From Blattamonas nauphoetae (Eukaryota > Preaxostyla > Oxymonadida): a DNA stretch of 64,000 bases. Of the stretch, positions 31,891 through 43,320 are shown in pieces. The DNA lies in the NCBI GenBank assembly GCA_033064195.1, contig JARBJD010000278.1, forward strand, positions 1 to 64,000. The letters run 5' to 3'. The translations under genes were made by a program, and so were the position numbers. How positions within the stretch are numbered: position 1 is the first letter of the stretch; each line of letters opens with the position of its first letter. The notes under the pieces are model-generated. The model was not told the DNA's origin and did no database searches. It saw only the letters and a program-made list of their open reading frames with translations.

Positions 31891-32290
31891 CTGAACAGTG
31901 ACCGAGAACGGTCATGAAATCGGCGCCGACATCTTCCGCTCCTTCTGAATCGTCTTCAGCAGGATCAGTTGAAGAGCGAGGGAGATCCAGAGAGCTCCAC
32001 TTGAGAGAATAATCACCGAATAATCACGCAAATACAAACTCCCACCAATCGGAACAATCGATCTATCGAGCAACGCATTGTTTTTTTGAAACGAGTAGGG
32101 CGAGAGAGGCGGCGATGGCGATGGAGGGTGTGGCGACAGTTGAGCGAAACTGGCGAGAGTGAACCCCAATCTTTCCGGCAAACCAAACCATGAGATGATG
32201 CCAGAGTCCACAAAGATCACATACAAACAGTGTTTGCTGTTTAAAAGAAGCCAGGAACAGTTCGAAAAGTTCGCTGGTTCTGGACTGATT
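31891..32290. repeat. F1 block (3' flank of C10)
   Basis: CATCTTCCGCTCC and CATGAGATGATGCCAGAG text identify F1. It leads to the stop codon of the split family copy C10. Confidence 0.75.
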
Positions 32291-33606
32291 CTATTCCTGT
32301 TCTGGAACGTTCATGCCCTCTCTGTTGCTCCAAATGATCGAGTAGCCAACAATCCATCCCCCGATGTCTCCATTTTTGTCGCTTTGCAACTTTTCCTCAA
32401 TTGTATCTTCGAAGCCCTCCATTCTCAACATCCTAAGCACTTTCTTCCCCATCTGTCGCACTAATCCCCTTCTTTTGTTCCATTCCAGCTGGGCTTTGTT
32501 CATGTCGAGCAAAAAATAAATGATTGGCATTTCATTTTCGAAGCTTGCGAGACAGCTCGGGATTGTGAAAACGACTGGCATACGAAGAACAAAATCCATC
32601 GTTGGCTGATGATATGGACATATTTCGAGGAGGTGAGCGAAAAGTGACAGAAAATACCCAAATTGGTCACCATCGATCAGTCATTCCGGCTTCCGGTATT
32701 TGGTTCTCATTTTTTTCAAGGAAAGGGTTGATCTCAATTTATCCGCGAATTTCAGAAAAATAAAAAAATAGAGCAGTGGGTGACATTGATATGATCACAC
32801 GAGATGGTTGTTTGTTCCTCAATTTCAATTTCTTCCTGCTGAAGACGGTATGGAGTCTGCTCAACTAGACTCAAGTTGAAATTATGGATTAATCTCAATC
32901 TGAACCCATTAACGATTGGCGCTTAATTAGGCGATGAGAGGGTTCTGTTCAAAAAAGTATGTAGATGACGTGATACGATGTGTAGCATGATTCCAACAGC
33001 ACACAATGCAGTTCTACGTTCATTTTTTTCGAATCAGAAGCTTAAAGGATGAATCAAGTTCGATCAGGTCAATTTCCTTTTTTGATGGTTCGATCAACAC
33101 TAAACTTTCAAAACGTTCTCTCCTGATCACCTTTAAAACAAAACTGAGCAACTTGAACGGCATAAATGTGGTTCTAATAAATGTGAGATCACCTACACAC
33201 CAGATTAGCCGAAGGAGAGTTGTAAACTCGTAGTTCGCTTCTCTGCTGCCACTTCATTCGTGAATCTCTGATAGCATTGGTTGTCTGTTATATCCCTCGC
33301 CGCTTGTCGTGTGGGTTCATCTTCTTTGTGTGTCAGTTCGTCACCAAAGGCGGGTTCATCTTGTCTCTGTTTCTCAGCTTCTTCCTTCTCTGAGCGTATT
33401 GGTGTGCACGGTGGTGCTGATGTGTGCGACTACAACGAGCGCTTTAGGAACAGGAAGAGACACACGACGCGACACATTCCGGATCACTGTCTGAGGAGGA
33501 AGGGCTGCTAGAACAAGAATCGTGAGAGGAAATGTTCCTTCTTCTTTTCCTCTGTCGATCTCGGCCGTCCTCGTGCCTGTTTCACTCGACGTAGCTTGTC
33601 ATGTTT

Positions 33607-34905
33607 CTACGAGACACACAATACATCCGGATCGACTGTGTCCTCGTTCAATGTCTGCTCTCCTCCATCCTCCACCATGAACTCCTTCTGTTGTTGAGTC
33701 TGTTGCTTCTCTTCTCGAGTTGAAACCACCACAACTGGATCCAGAACGGTGATTGTGGGCTTGGTTTGAGTCGTCTGAGAGAGAGAGACCGGCTCGCCGT
33801 TGATTCGCATCGTCCCTCGTTGTTTGTGAGGAGTGGTGTTCTGTGATAGAAGAGAAAGAAAGAAAAAATGATGAAGAAATGAGAGATCACACCTCCATCC
33901 CCTTCTTCTTCATCCTCGTCCTGTCTCGCCTTCTTCCTCTCTTCTTCTCGCTCTCTCTTCTTCTCTTCAATTTGCATTCGAAGCTCCTCCCTGAATTCCA
34001 ACGATTGTCTCTTCCGAATCTCGCTCTTCTCTCCCATCCCTCTTTCTCTACATCCTATCTCCTTCACCATCCCTCCCATCTCTTCCACTTCCCTTTCCTC
34101 GTTCCCCACTTCTTGCTTCTTCCGTTTCAGCTCGCCTTCACGTGGCAATCACGTGATCTTCCCGTTTCGTCTTTTCAGCGGTGTTGTTCCCCCTTTCCGT
34201 CCGCACAGGTTGTAATTCCGTGCCGACTCTTCCATTCTTCGCTCTTCTTCGCGAATCCGGGCTTTCTCTATCACAATCATCCGTTTTCGAGTTGCCGCTT
34301 GATCTCGACGCTCATCTCGACAATTCGACTTCTTGCTCCAATTTCTTCATGTTTCCACTTGGAACATTATCTGTGACACGTTCAACAGCATCAGTGACCA
34401 TTTCTCTCTTCTCCATCGGCACAGTTAGATGTCTGATGTCAGGTCCCTCTTTGTGAGGTTGTCTATCCTGCTGGGGGATTCTGTCAGCAGGTACTGTGTT
34501 CAATTGGGATTTTTCATGAGCTGGATGATTGTTGATTGTGGACTGACGACCAGAAGGTACATATTTTGCGATGACGATCCGACCATTCTCGTCTCTCAAT
34601 TGTGCTCCTCCTCCGCCTAGTCCAATAGGAAAATAGTCTAAAGTTGGTTGTTGAGAGTACTCTTGTTTCCGCTGTTCCCTCCTTTTCCGCTCTCGTTCCC
34701 ATTTTTCTCGCATTTTGTTTCGAAGTTCAGCTGTAGATTCATCCTTGTTTAAAACGCACATACTCATGCTGCCATATAATTGCTGAATCTGGTAGTCAAT
34801 ATCCGATGATTCCATCTGGCGCAGGAGAGCAACTGTCGGTGTTAATCCGCAATGGAGAATGTGGCTCGACAGATCCTTGGATTTCCGACTCCGAATTGGG
34901 CGCAT
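33607..34905 (-). pseudogene. Coiled-coil cargo gene in the 3.9-kb element (frame breaks)
   Basis: From 34905 the minus frame reads LRNKMREKWERERKRREQRK, DYFPIGLGGGGAQLRDENGR and on to MKKLEQEVELSR. After a frame change it reads EKARIREEERRMEESARNYN, and after another FREELRMQIEEKKREREEER to EDEEEGDG. A good intron (GTGTGATCTC to TATCACAG, 33893-33843 minus) joins this to an exon containing MRINGEPVSLSQTTQTKP and ending DPDVLCVS at 33607. Charged helices with short Gly/Arg-rich linkers recall centrosome/spindle-pole proteins of the CSPP type, but this is a weak, memory-based comparison. At least two frame breaks suggest decay after capture. Confidence 0.5.
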
Positions 34906-36549
34906 GTATCAGAGCCATCTCCGTATTGGTTTGATATTGGAGGAGGCGTCCTTGATTTGTTTGCCGACCGGCCGGGAGGATCCATTTTGGGATCGGTCTC
35001 ACGTGCATTTCAGTTCTGCGTGATTTGGCTTTCATCCAGGCTCAGTTTGAATTTGATACACATCTGTCGTTTGTCTCTCATCTGTATCTTTCTCTTCTCT
35101 CACGCTGTCCGTTCTTATATCGGTTTTTGACCCTTCGTTTTCGTGTTGATCGATTTGCGAGATTCAGGGATGATATCTTGACTATATCTGAAGATATCCA
35201 AACACAAAATGATTCTTGATATGAGTTCAGATGGATGAACGAAACTAAAGAACGGGAGAGGTTGATGTTTTGTTGAGATAAAGTTTGGAGATGGACATAC
35301 TGTTTGACATGATCTGAAATCGAAATATGAAAGGACTTCACCAATTTGAGTGTGTTGCTTCATTCGAAACGTCAAAAACTGCGTTGCATGATAAGTTCAG
35401 AGTGAAAAGGCAACCCTTTCAAAGGAAGTGGTTTCAAATGAAGAGTTCCAGTTGTTTCCTTGACACTGAAACGAGAGAACGAGACATTGATCAAAAGAAC
35501 GGTCGATACAATTGTCGCGACATGGAATCACTGAGTGTCCTGATGTCAACACAATCAGCTCATTTTTCTTGTCGATCAAGAGTTCAATTTCGAAGACATA
35601 GAAGAGATCTAGATCAAGAGGATGACTACAACATGAAAAATGGATACTGGTACATAGTTGAGTGGACATATCACATGATCCTCAGGATTTCAAGCTTGTG
35701 TGATGAAGATGAGTACTATTCGCATTGATATTTGAGAAGAAGAGAAAGAAGAGAATAGAAAACAATGTAAGAGCAGACTACTGTCGTTATCTCCTTAAAT
35801 AGTCTTTCAGTTAGACATGTTCAACGGTCAGATCGATCGAGCGATCCAAAGTCTAAAATAGAGGAGAGTGATCATTAAGAGTAAAATGAATAGAAAAGAT
35901 CATGCAGGGCATCTATGTAACTCAGTCTCCGGAGACAAAAGAGCCAAATAGCAGAGTTGAGGTGCGTTTGAGAAAAATGATGGTTTGATAGGACAGATCG
36001 GGCCACCATAGGACACGATAGGACAGGACAGGACAATTGTCCTCCCTCGATTTTATTGTGAAATTCTGACGCAAGTATTGTGAATGTCTCAAAAAGCTTT
36101 CATGTCCTATGGTTTGAGCCCGATTTAGGATTGTCCTATGATTGTCCTATGGTGGGCGGATCGACCGCTTTTGGACAACTTTCCCGATTATCATCAAAAT
36201 AGTGTGAAAAAAACAGTATTGAAATGATTTTAAAATAAAAAATGTGCATAATTCACTCATCTTTCTCCTCATTTTTCATTTTTGCTTTTCACAGACAGAC
36301 GAAGCAGGAAACTGGTTCAATTCCTGTCATCAGCACTTTTATCCAAATTGTCCTCCTCTTTTTGGCTGTCCTGTAGGACAGGACAGGCAGGACATGCGGA
36401 CCCAAGCCAAATTAACGATTGCTTTATTTTCATTTTAGCATCACTTGTTCAATAATTACTGGTCTTTCCTGCTGTTTGATTGAAGAATGATAAAAAGAAA
36501 TGGAATTGACAGCTCGGTCTGGTTGATCACCCCTTTCTCGTTTTTTTTT
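34906..36549. other. Non-coding right half of the 3.9-kb element
   Basis: Includes possible 5' exon sequence of the cargo gene up to about 35035. From 35100 on it is AT-rich with only short frames. At 35990-36170 there is an inverted repeat (GGGCCACCATAGGACA inverted near 36145) with many GGACA/TGTCC repeats, and another GGACA cluster near 36367-36402. Confidence 0.5.
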
Positions 36550-37071
36550 AGAACCAAATACCGGAAGCCGGAATGACTGATGATCGAGATGCGGATCACG
36601 GACAGATGCCAAATATACTTCTCCGAAGGAACGAGAACTTGTTGAAAAATCGTCTCGGGTACAGTCTGTTGTTCATTGTCATCTGTCAATGCGAGAAGTG
36701 GAAGATCAAACGGAGTTGCGAGCCAGAGTGAATAGGTGATGGTTTCCATGAGACAGGTGTGGATATCGACTGCTTCTGCAAAAGAAAGAGACAGTGGATT
36801 GAGAGTTGTGATGAGTTGAGGGAGCAGATCAGCTTTGACGAGGGAGAGTCGGACTTGAGCTGACATATTCATGATCAGATTATCCAGCATCTTCATTGCT
36901 GCTGTGGTGATTGCCTGACTGGCAGAAGAAATGAGCACCCCAATGGACTGTACGAAGTCTGTTGAAGAATCAGCAGTGGTTCGCCCAAGGCTGAGGAGAA
37001 AAGCATCTGCTGATTCTCGAATCGGTGGATCCACAGATGTTAGCTATTTCACAGCTTTCTCTTCCAGAGAC

Positions 37072-40000
37072 TAGGCATGGCTGACCGGCACTGACCGGTC
37101 AGTTTTCACCGAAAAGTACTGACGGTCACTGACCGGAGAAATTTCTGAACCCATAGTCGAGAGATATCGTTTCTCCGAAGTGGTTTCCAAAACAACCGAA
37201 ATTCGAATCATTAACCAAAGAATCCTTGAATTTCCTTCGGATATGCCACAATTGATTTATTATCATTGCACTTCAGCTCTATCACTCTTTTTTTCGGAGA
37301 GTAATTCCTCAAATGTTCAGAAAAAACAGTTACGGGCACAAGATCGAGCTTAACATCCTCTCTCAATAAAAAAGTGATAGCTGCCATATTGGATCAGTTC
37401 CTCGCTTATATTTGTCTTGCTTTGAGTTGAGTGGACGAGATCTGAACAATCCACTTCAGGCTGTCGAGGAGAGAGTCGATCCTCCATTCCGAACGAACAG
37501 AGATGATGTCCGTTGTGTGGTTGAGTGAGTCAGTGCCGTTCCTGATTCTATCTTCAGAGTCCCAGATGTCACATCGAAGAGCGAGGAGGAAGGGGACACC
37601 AATTTCATCGTGTTCGTCCCACTCAGTTCCAACAGCCCTCCCGAAACCGATCCAAACACGGCAGGAATGTCTGCATCTCCATTCCTGATTGTTCAACCAG
37701 AAACCACAATCTTCCCCAACGACACTGAAATGGCTGGTTTGGTCTGCGAAGAGGCGAAGAGGATGGTTAGCGAGGAGAGAGTCAGGACAGATTCGGCTGA
37801 GGATGTTGTGAACTGACCCGTCTTCGAGAGTGTGATTGTGTTTCCAGTGATCATCGCTTTGTGTCCACCACACGAAAACGGCGTCGATTGGTCAAGAGCA
37901 GTTTGGAGTTCGAGCGTGATCGGATTCAGCTTTCCTTCCGTTTTCGAGTCATTCGCTGCTAGTCGGGTCTGAACAAGATCGATTGACGAGCAAGGATTCA
38001 CAGAGAAGCCACATAGCTCCCCATCGGACCCACTCGAACTTGCGAATCCTGTCGATCTCACATCAGCCAGGAACAGCACAAGAGGAATATCGTCTGACGA
38101 GTTCACTGTGTTCCATCCTCGATGCATGTCCACCGGCGCTGCCGTTGGAGTGAGTGGGAAAGGCGAGAGGAATGTCATGCTTGTTTTGGTGATGGCTGAG
38201 GCCAGTGACTGTGCTTCCACAAACACTGCAGATCCACTCATAATCGCTGAGCATGATTCGAATGACGTCCCTGCTTCAACAGCGAATGAACCTGTCGATG
38301 AGAGCACAATCGACAAAGCTCCTCCCTTCCCAGACGACGAATACAATTTGAATGTCGTGTCTGCAACCGTCAGTTTCGATCCTGCTCCCAGCTGAGCCAG
38401 AATCACTCCTCCATCTCCCTCCGACGACACCGACTCGAACGAGCAGTTTGTAATTGACACAATCTGGTTGTTGTTTCCATTTGTGCTCAGGAACGCCCCT
38501 CCTCCACTTTCTGTCTGCCAGAGATCGTTTTGAATTCACAGCCAGTAGACACATACATTGTCGATGCTCCTTCCATTGTGATCATACTTGCCGAGGTCAA
38601 TGTGAGCGACGACAACGCAATAGTGCTCAATTCAATGTTCCCTCCCGTTTGAGTGAGAAGAGATGACGACGACGAGAAGCGAACAGCGAAATCGAACACG
38701 GTTCCTGATAGTGCGAGTCTCCCTCCTTCAATCTTGAACAGCGACGCCGTGTGAGCGGCTGAGGGAGGGGTCGTGATTGTCACTGTGCTGGAGAGGGTCA
38801 GTGTGCTTCCTTTCACAACGAGCAGAGACTGTGAGAGCGATGAGGGAAGTGTGATGTCAATCGACGACAAAGTGAGTGAGCCAACTTCCACAATTATCTG
38901 TCCATCAGATTCAAAAAGCAGTGATGCCTCAGAAGACGAAGAGATCGACGCACCTGTCTCAGGGCATTCGAGAAGAGTTGAGAGAGTGATGTTTGAGCCC
39001 AGGCTGATTTCGGTCTTCGTGTGAGTGAGCAGCGAGAAGGCGAAATCGAGTGACGAGCAAGGAAGACGCTCCTGACCACACTTTCCATGATCCCAGAACC
39101 CTTCCGACATAAACACAGCTCCATTCGTGTGTGGATACAAATGATACCCAAGCGGTCCGATGTTCGTCGTGTTTATCGAATCTGACCAAAAAAACTTGCT
39201 CCAACTGAGCTTTAGTCATCGTGGTGTTCGTCCCAATCAGACTCGTCCAATCATCAGAAATGACAGCTCCCACAACTTGTCCCTCCAGAAACACTTCATG
39301 ACTTCCAGTCATCCCAGCTGTGCTGATCGACACACTCTTCATCACAACATCCCCAGACGAGAACGATTCGCGAGAGATGAAAACACTCTTCAGCGACAGT
39401 ATCCACGCTCCACTCATCTTGACGAAGCTGCTGGTTCCAGAGAATGAAGGAGGGACGAATTCGACGCATTCGGGACGAAGAGATCCACCTTTCACATCGA
39501 AGAACGACTTCTGCCGAGATACTCCAATCTGTGAAGCTGTTTCTGTGAAGCCGAGTGAGGTGAGCGAGAGAGAGCCATCAGTAAGATGAGCAAAGCTCTG
39601 AGCGGTCGATTGCATGACCATCAGCGAACGTGCTGAACCCAACCCAGTGACAGTGATGGTCTTCTTGCTGGTGATGGAGAGAGCGATTGACACCCGACAC
39701 TTGTTGACCAGCAGAACTGCTCGTCTGTTCCATCTTCTGGGTCGATTGTGATGGACGCTGCGTGAGGGAGAAAGACAGTTGATATGTCTCCATTGACTGA
39801 AGAACGCGGTGATGAACAGACGCTGAACGACGACGCGATGGGAGTGGTGAGGGAGACACTCGACGATGAATCGATGAAGAGCGACGAGGCCGACTGCCCA
39901 GCACAGTTTTCGAAGAGAAGACCAGAGAGGGCCAGAGTGTCGCAGGATGTGATTGAGAGTGCGACAGACATCGAGACAGATTGAACAACTGCTTGTTTCA

Positions 40001-40838
40001 TCTGTCGTGACTCTTCTTCTGCTGCAGGTTTTTCCTCTATTGCTTCTTTCACGTCTACGACTGAGAAAATGTGATATTTTTGGACGCAGTTCAGTTTGAC
40101 ATCAGTGAAACTGGAATTCCTAAAAAGAAAGATAGAACCGAGTTTTTTCACTTTCTTAATGAGTCGGGGGAGGAGATTGTACATTTGGTATCTTGTATTC
40201 TCCAATCGGGTGCGACTGACAGTGGATCGATGATATCTTCGTTTCTGAGCAACAATAAGAAAGAAAAGTGATGTGATGAATAAAGAATGATGCATGATAC
40301 CAAAGTCTTCACAGATAATAGTGACAAATAAGCAGATTCGCTCGTTCGAAACGAACAAAGTTGAGCCTTGTGATTTGCTTTCGATCTGAACCTTCCCAAC
40401 AGCTGGAATAGCTGCAGTTGGTGATTATCAAGTCCGTATCTTCCGTCTCTGATAGTTGGGCTTGCAAAAACGCTATCAGACGAGACAGCTTTGAAGAAGA
40501 CGAGGGAGAGGTTGGATCTGCGTGTATTCTAAAGAACAATGAGAAGGTGGCAGAAAAAGAGAGAAATAAGCGTCTCAAATGCATGAATAAGGTAGAGAAG
40601 AATATAGTGAGACTATTGAGCTCTAAATATTCATAAAGATGGTGATCAAGATGTGCATTGCACAAACAAAAGAAATGAGGCTATCAAACGGTTTCAGGAA
40701 GATTCTCTGGACATGTAGTTTTGCCGAGTTTCGACTTTTAGGGAAATAGCTCACAATTAAAAGATATATCGAGATCTGACCCTTTGAAGTTTTTTGAACT
40801 GACACTGACCGACACTTTTGGCCGGTCAGACAAGCCTA
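37072..40838. mobile_element. hAT-like element carrying a beta-helix protein gene, 8-bp TSD (CCAGAGAC)
   Basis: 3,767 bp. Ends TAGGCATGGCTGACCGGCAC (left) and TAGGCTTGTCTGACCGGCCA (right, inward), with extra CTGACCGG repeats just inside. CCAGAGAC is exactly duplicated (37064-37071 and 40839-40846) within family copy C10, where relatives read CTTCCAGAGA followed by the normal codons. An 8-bp TSD and TAGG ends are hAT features. No transposase found; most of the interior is a minus-strand surface-protein gene fragment. Confidence 0.87.
37456..40110 (-). pseudogene. Right-handed beta-helix surface-type protein fragment (several frame breaks)
   Basis: Minus-strand sequence from about 40110 to 37456 encodes Ser/Thr-rich, repeat-like strands typical of large parallel beta-helix proteins: SVALSITSCDTLALSGLLFE, GSLSLTSLGFTETASQIGVS, GSLTLSSIDITLPSSLSQSL, GGRLALSGTVFDFAVRFSSS, MSITNCSFESVSSEGDGGVI. 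Cys-containing CGQERLPCSSLD and CGFSVNPCSSIDL recur between helices. Frame changes occur near 39690, near 39195 (a T run) and near 38515, plus a stop near 37691, so it is not intact as sequenced. Such proteins are abundant surface candidates in anaerobic flagellates. Here the fragment is transposon cargo. Confidence 0.65.
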
Positions 40839-41079
40839 CCAGAGACACATCAAGTGTAGGCTGTAACATCAACGTGGCAACGAGAGATCGAAAGACAACG
40901 GCCTTTTCATCTTCAGTTCCAGTTTCTTTCTCATCCCAACACACGAAATCAGAACAGTCTGGAGAAGATGATAAACGATGTGAAGAGATACCAGGGCAAA
41001 GAGAACCAGGGGATGTGTTAATCGTCGTGTCAAACGGAGTCATTCTGGTACTTTCTGAGATCAATCACTCTTTATGGGT

Positions 41080-42729
41080 CAGGAAATAGTCGAGAGATAC
41101 AAAGAGTTTGAGATGAAAGTCCCGTCGAAAATGAACAAAGAGATCAGACAACGAAGATTGAGGGAAATCCGTGAATGAAGAGCAAGTCTGTAAACGAAAA
41201 AATGAAGGTTGACATGACAATGGTGATGAACGACAAATGAATCAGGTCGATAGTGGATATCCGGCACAACATCGTCCACCGTTTGAGTGATCCAATCAGA
41301 ATCCACAAAGATCATTCTGAAACCTCCAGATATCCCGACAAGGAAGATGATCATCATCAGTTCTTGAAAGTTTACTCACAGCGCGAGTCAAACGTCATTC
41401 TCAATCGAAGTGCTGGCTTTCTCAACAATCTGTCCTGCTCTGCCAGATGTCTCCTTCGGAGAGGCGGCCCAGGAATGAATATGTCCGCTGGTTCCTGTCG
41501 GTTTCAATTCCTGTTCTGGAAGGCTCGTGCCCAGCTGGCTGTTTCTTCTGCTCACAAAGACGTGTCGTCATCGACGAGACAGCTGAAGCTATCAGAAGCG
41601 GGTGTCGACCACGCTGGAACTTGCCTGGCCACTGTCGTCATCCATCCAAACTGTCCATCGGTCAGTCCAACCAAGTTCAACACCATCCAGTTCGACATAA
41701 CTCCTCCTCCCCAATCTCCTTTGCGATCGGTCAGCAGCCTTCCTTCGATAGTGTCCGCCAAGTCTTCCATTCTCATCTGTCGAGGAAAAATCATCATCGA
41801 CACGCTTTGTCCTCGATTGTTCATATTCAGTTCGAGCAACATCGTGACTGCCAAAACAGAAACTGGAAGTGACAAGTGGGATTCTGCAGTCGATTCAAGG
41901 CTCGAGAAAGCGAGAAAGATGGGCAGCGCAGACATAAAAAGGATAGTGTGACGTCGAGTTGCGAAAGAAGACAGATATGCACGTTTTGGATCTCTTGATG
42001 GCCAAACGATGGGAGAGAGTAGTATTTGAGATACGAGATGAAATAAAGAGAAGGGGCGTCAGCTGCCCATGGAATCTCTGGATTGTATTGACACATGGAG
42101 TGAGCGAAGGCGACGATGTCTTGTGGATCCGGCCAGAAGTGTGGTCACTGCGTAGACTTCATTGCAAGCCGCATGGTCGGCTGTGTCGGCGTTCTGTCAG
42201 CATGCTGCCGTGTTCGCTTGTGTTCCTTCCACCCAAGTCAGCCAACCACAATCTCGTTCATCCCTCGAATGCGGTTGGAGTTGGCTTTGGGGAAGAGTGA
42301 TCAGTTGCGATGTTGTCGGTGAGAACGACGCAATACGACACCGAGCTTCGTCTGCTGTCGCTGTGGAGACAGGCTGAGAGATGAGCGGGAGTGAAGTCCT
42401 GCACTTCCTCCTCTCGTTCTTTCTCTTCTCGCTTCTCTCCCTCACATCCATGTCAGGAGGATCCGTCATGCTTGTCCATCATCGAGCCATTTCCAGTCGT
42501 CCTGTCGCTCTTACTGTTTCGTCCTTCCCCTCTTCTCTGCAGGTTCTCGTCCCCTTCCCTCGTCCATACTTTATTTCCCTTCAATTTGGAGCGCAATCCG
42601 AGATTACAAAGAAAGAGAGGAGTGAGCGGTGAAGAACTCGAGAACGAGTCAAAGAAAGCGAACGAGGAAGATTGTCGAGGCCAGTATTGCTTGTGCTTCG
42701 AATGACAGCCAAAAGGACGCTCGATAGCG
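41080..42729. repeat. U2 block, copy 4 (uninterrupted), and spacer
   Basis: Full U2 between C10 and minisatellite array 6. It supplies the empty-site reference for the element at 22181. The stretch 42440-42729 resembles 23360-23715. Confidence 0.75.
41552..41935 (-). other. U2 minus-strand ORF, copy 3 (open)
   Basis: Same frame as 21608-22171: FPRQMRMEDLADTIEGRLLT, GDWGGGVMSNWMVLNLVGL, QFGWMTTVARQVPAWSTPAS. One codon is missing (Arg in VLRNL) without shifting the frame, which is weak evidence for coding constraint. Confidence 0.35.
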
Positions 42730-43042
42730 AGTGTGGGGAGGGGAGAGACAGAGAGGACTGGGAGGGTGTGGGAGGTGAGGGAGAGGCAGAGGGGAGTGGG
42801 AGGGTGTGGGTGGTGAGGGAGAGGCAGAGGGGAGTGGGAGGGTGTGGGTGGTGAGGGAGAGGCAGAGGGGAGTGGGAGGGTGTGGGTGGTGAGGGAGAGG
42901 CAGAGGGGAGTGGGAGGGTGTGGGTGGTGAGGGAGAGGCAGAGAGGAATGGGAGGGTGTGGGTGGTGAGGGAGAGGCAGAGGGGAGTGGGAGGGTGTGGG
43001 TGGTGAGGGAGAGGCAGAGGGGAGTGGGAGGGTGTGGGTGGC
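42730..43042 (+). repeat. G-rich minisatellite array 6
   Basis: About eight very regular 38-bp units, the most homogeneous array in the window, so probably the most recently expanded. Confidence 0.95.
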
Positions 43043-43320
43043 GACGGAGCAGGGATCGAGAATGGCCGTGAATTGAGCGACGACAGCTGCCGACCTTTCC
43101 GAATCGTCTTCGGAAGCGCGAGAGTGGCGGCGAAGGTGAAAGAGAGTGTGGCAAACATCGAGCGAGATAGACGAGGGAGGATCCCAATCGTTCCGGCAAA
43201 AGAAACCTTGAAGTGATGTCAGAGTCAACAACGATCACACACAAACAGTGTTTGCTGTCCACAAGAAGCCATAAACAGTTCGAAATGTTCACGGGTGTCT
43301 GTTTGTTACTATTCCTGTTT
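43043..43320. repeat. F1 block (3' flank of C11)
   Basis: Begins GCGACGGAGCAGGGATCGAG after the array, contains AGGATCCCAATCGTTCCGG, and ends at the C11 stop codon. Confidence 0.75.

Larger units (their letters stand above)
32678..36579. mobile_element. 3.9-kb TIR element with gene cargo, 2-bp TSD (AT)
   Basis: 3,902 bp bounded by a perfect 30-bp inverted repeat (32678-32707 and 36550-36579) beginning CAGTCATTCCGGCTTCCGGT. AT is duplicated (32676-32677 and 36580-36581) relative to the family consensus CACCATCGATGATCG. No transposase is recognised. The element carries a minus-strand coiled-coil gene (about 33607-34905) and a GGACA-rich palindromic segment (35990-36170). Superfamily unresolved: CAGT ends with a 2-bp AT duplication do not match a common group cleanly. 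Confidence 0.85.
32291..41043 (-). pseudogene. Family copy C10, split in three by two large transposons
   Basis: The N-terminal piece is 40839-41043 (ATG at 41043, MTPFDTTINTSPG to LATLMLQPTLDVSL). The middle piece is 36580-37071 (SVDPPIRESADAFLLSLG to SEKYIWHLSV). The C-terminal piece is 32291-32677 (MDFVLRMPVVFTIPSCLASF to GMNVPEQE). The pieces are collinear on the minus strand and join without loss except for one copy of each TSD. One in-frame TAG lies near 37037. The gene is dead, but its three pieces precisely define the ends of the two inserted elements. Confidence 0.85.

Noticed and set aside
37072-40838. Possible virus-like or Polinton origin for the large cargo-bearing elements
   Set aside because: No capsid, polymerase, integrase or other virus-like motif was seen. 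The ends and TSD lengths fit cut-and-paste DNA transposons.
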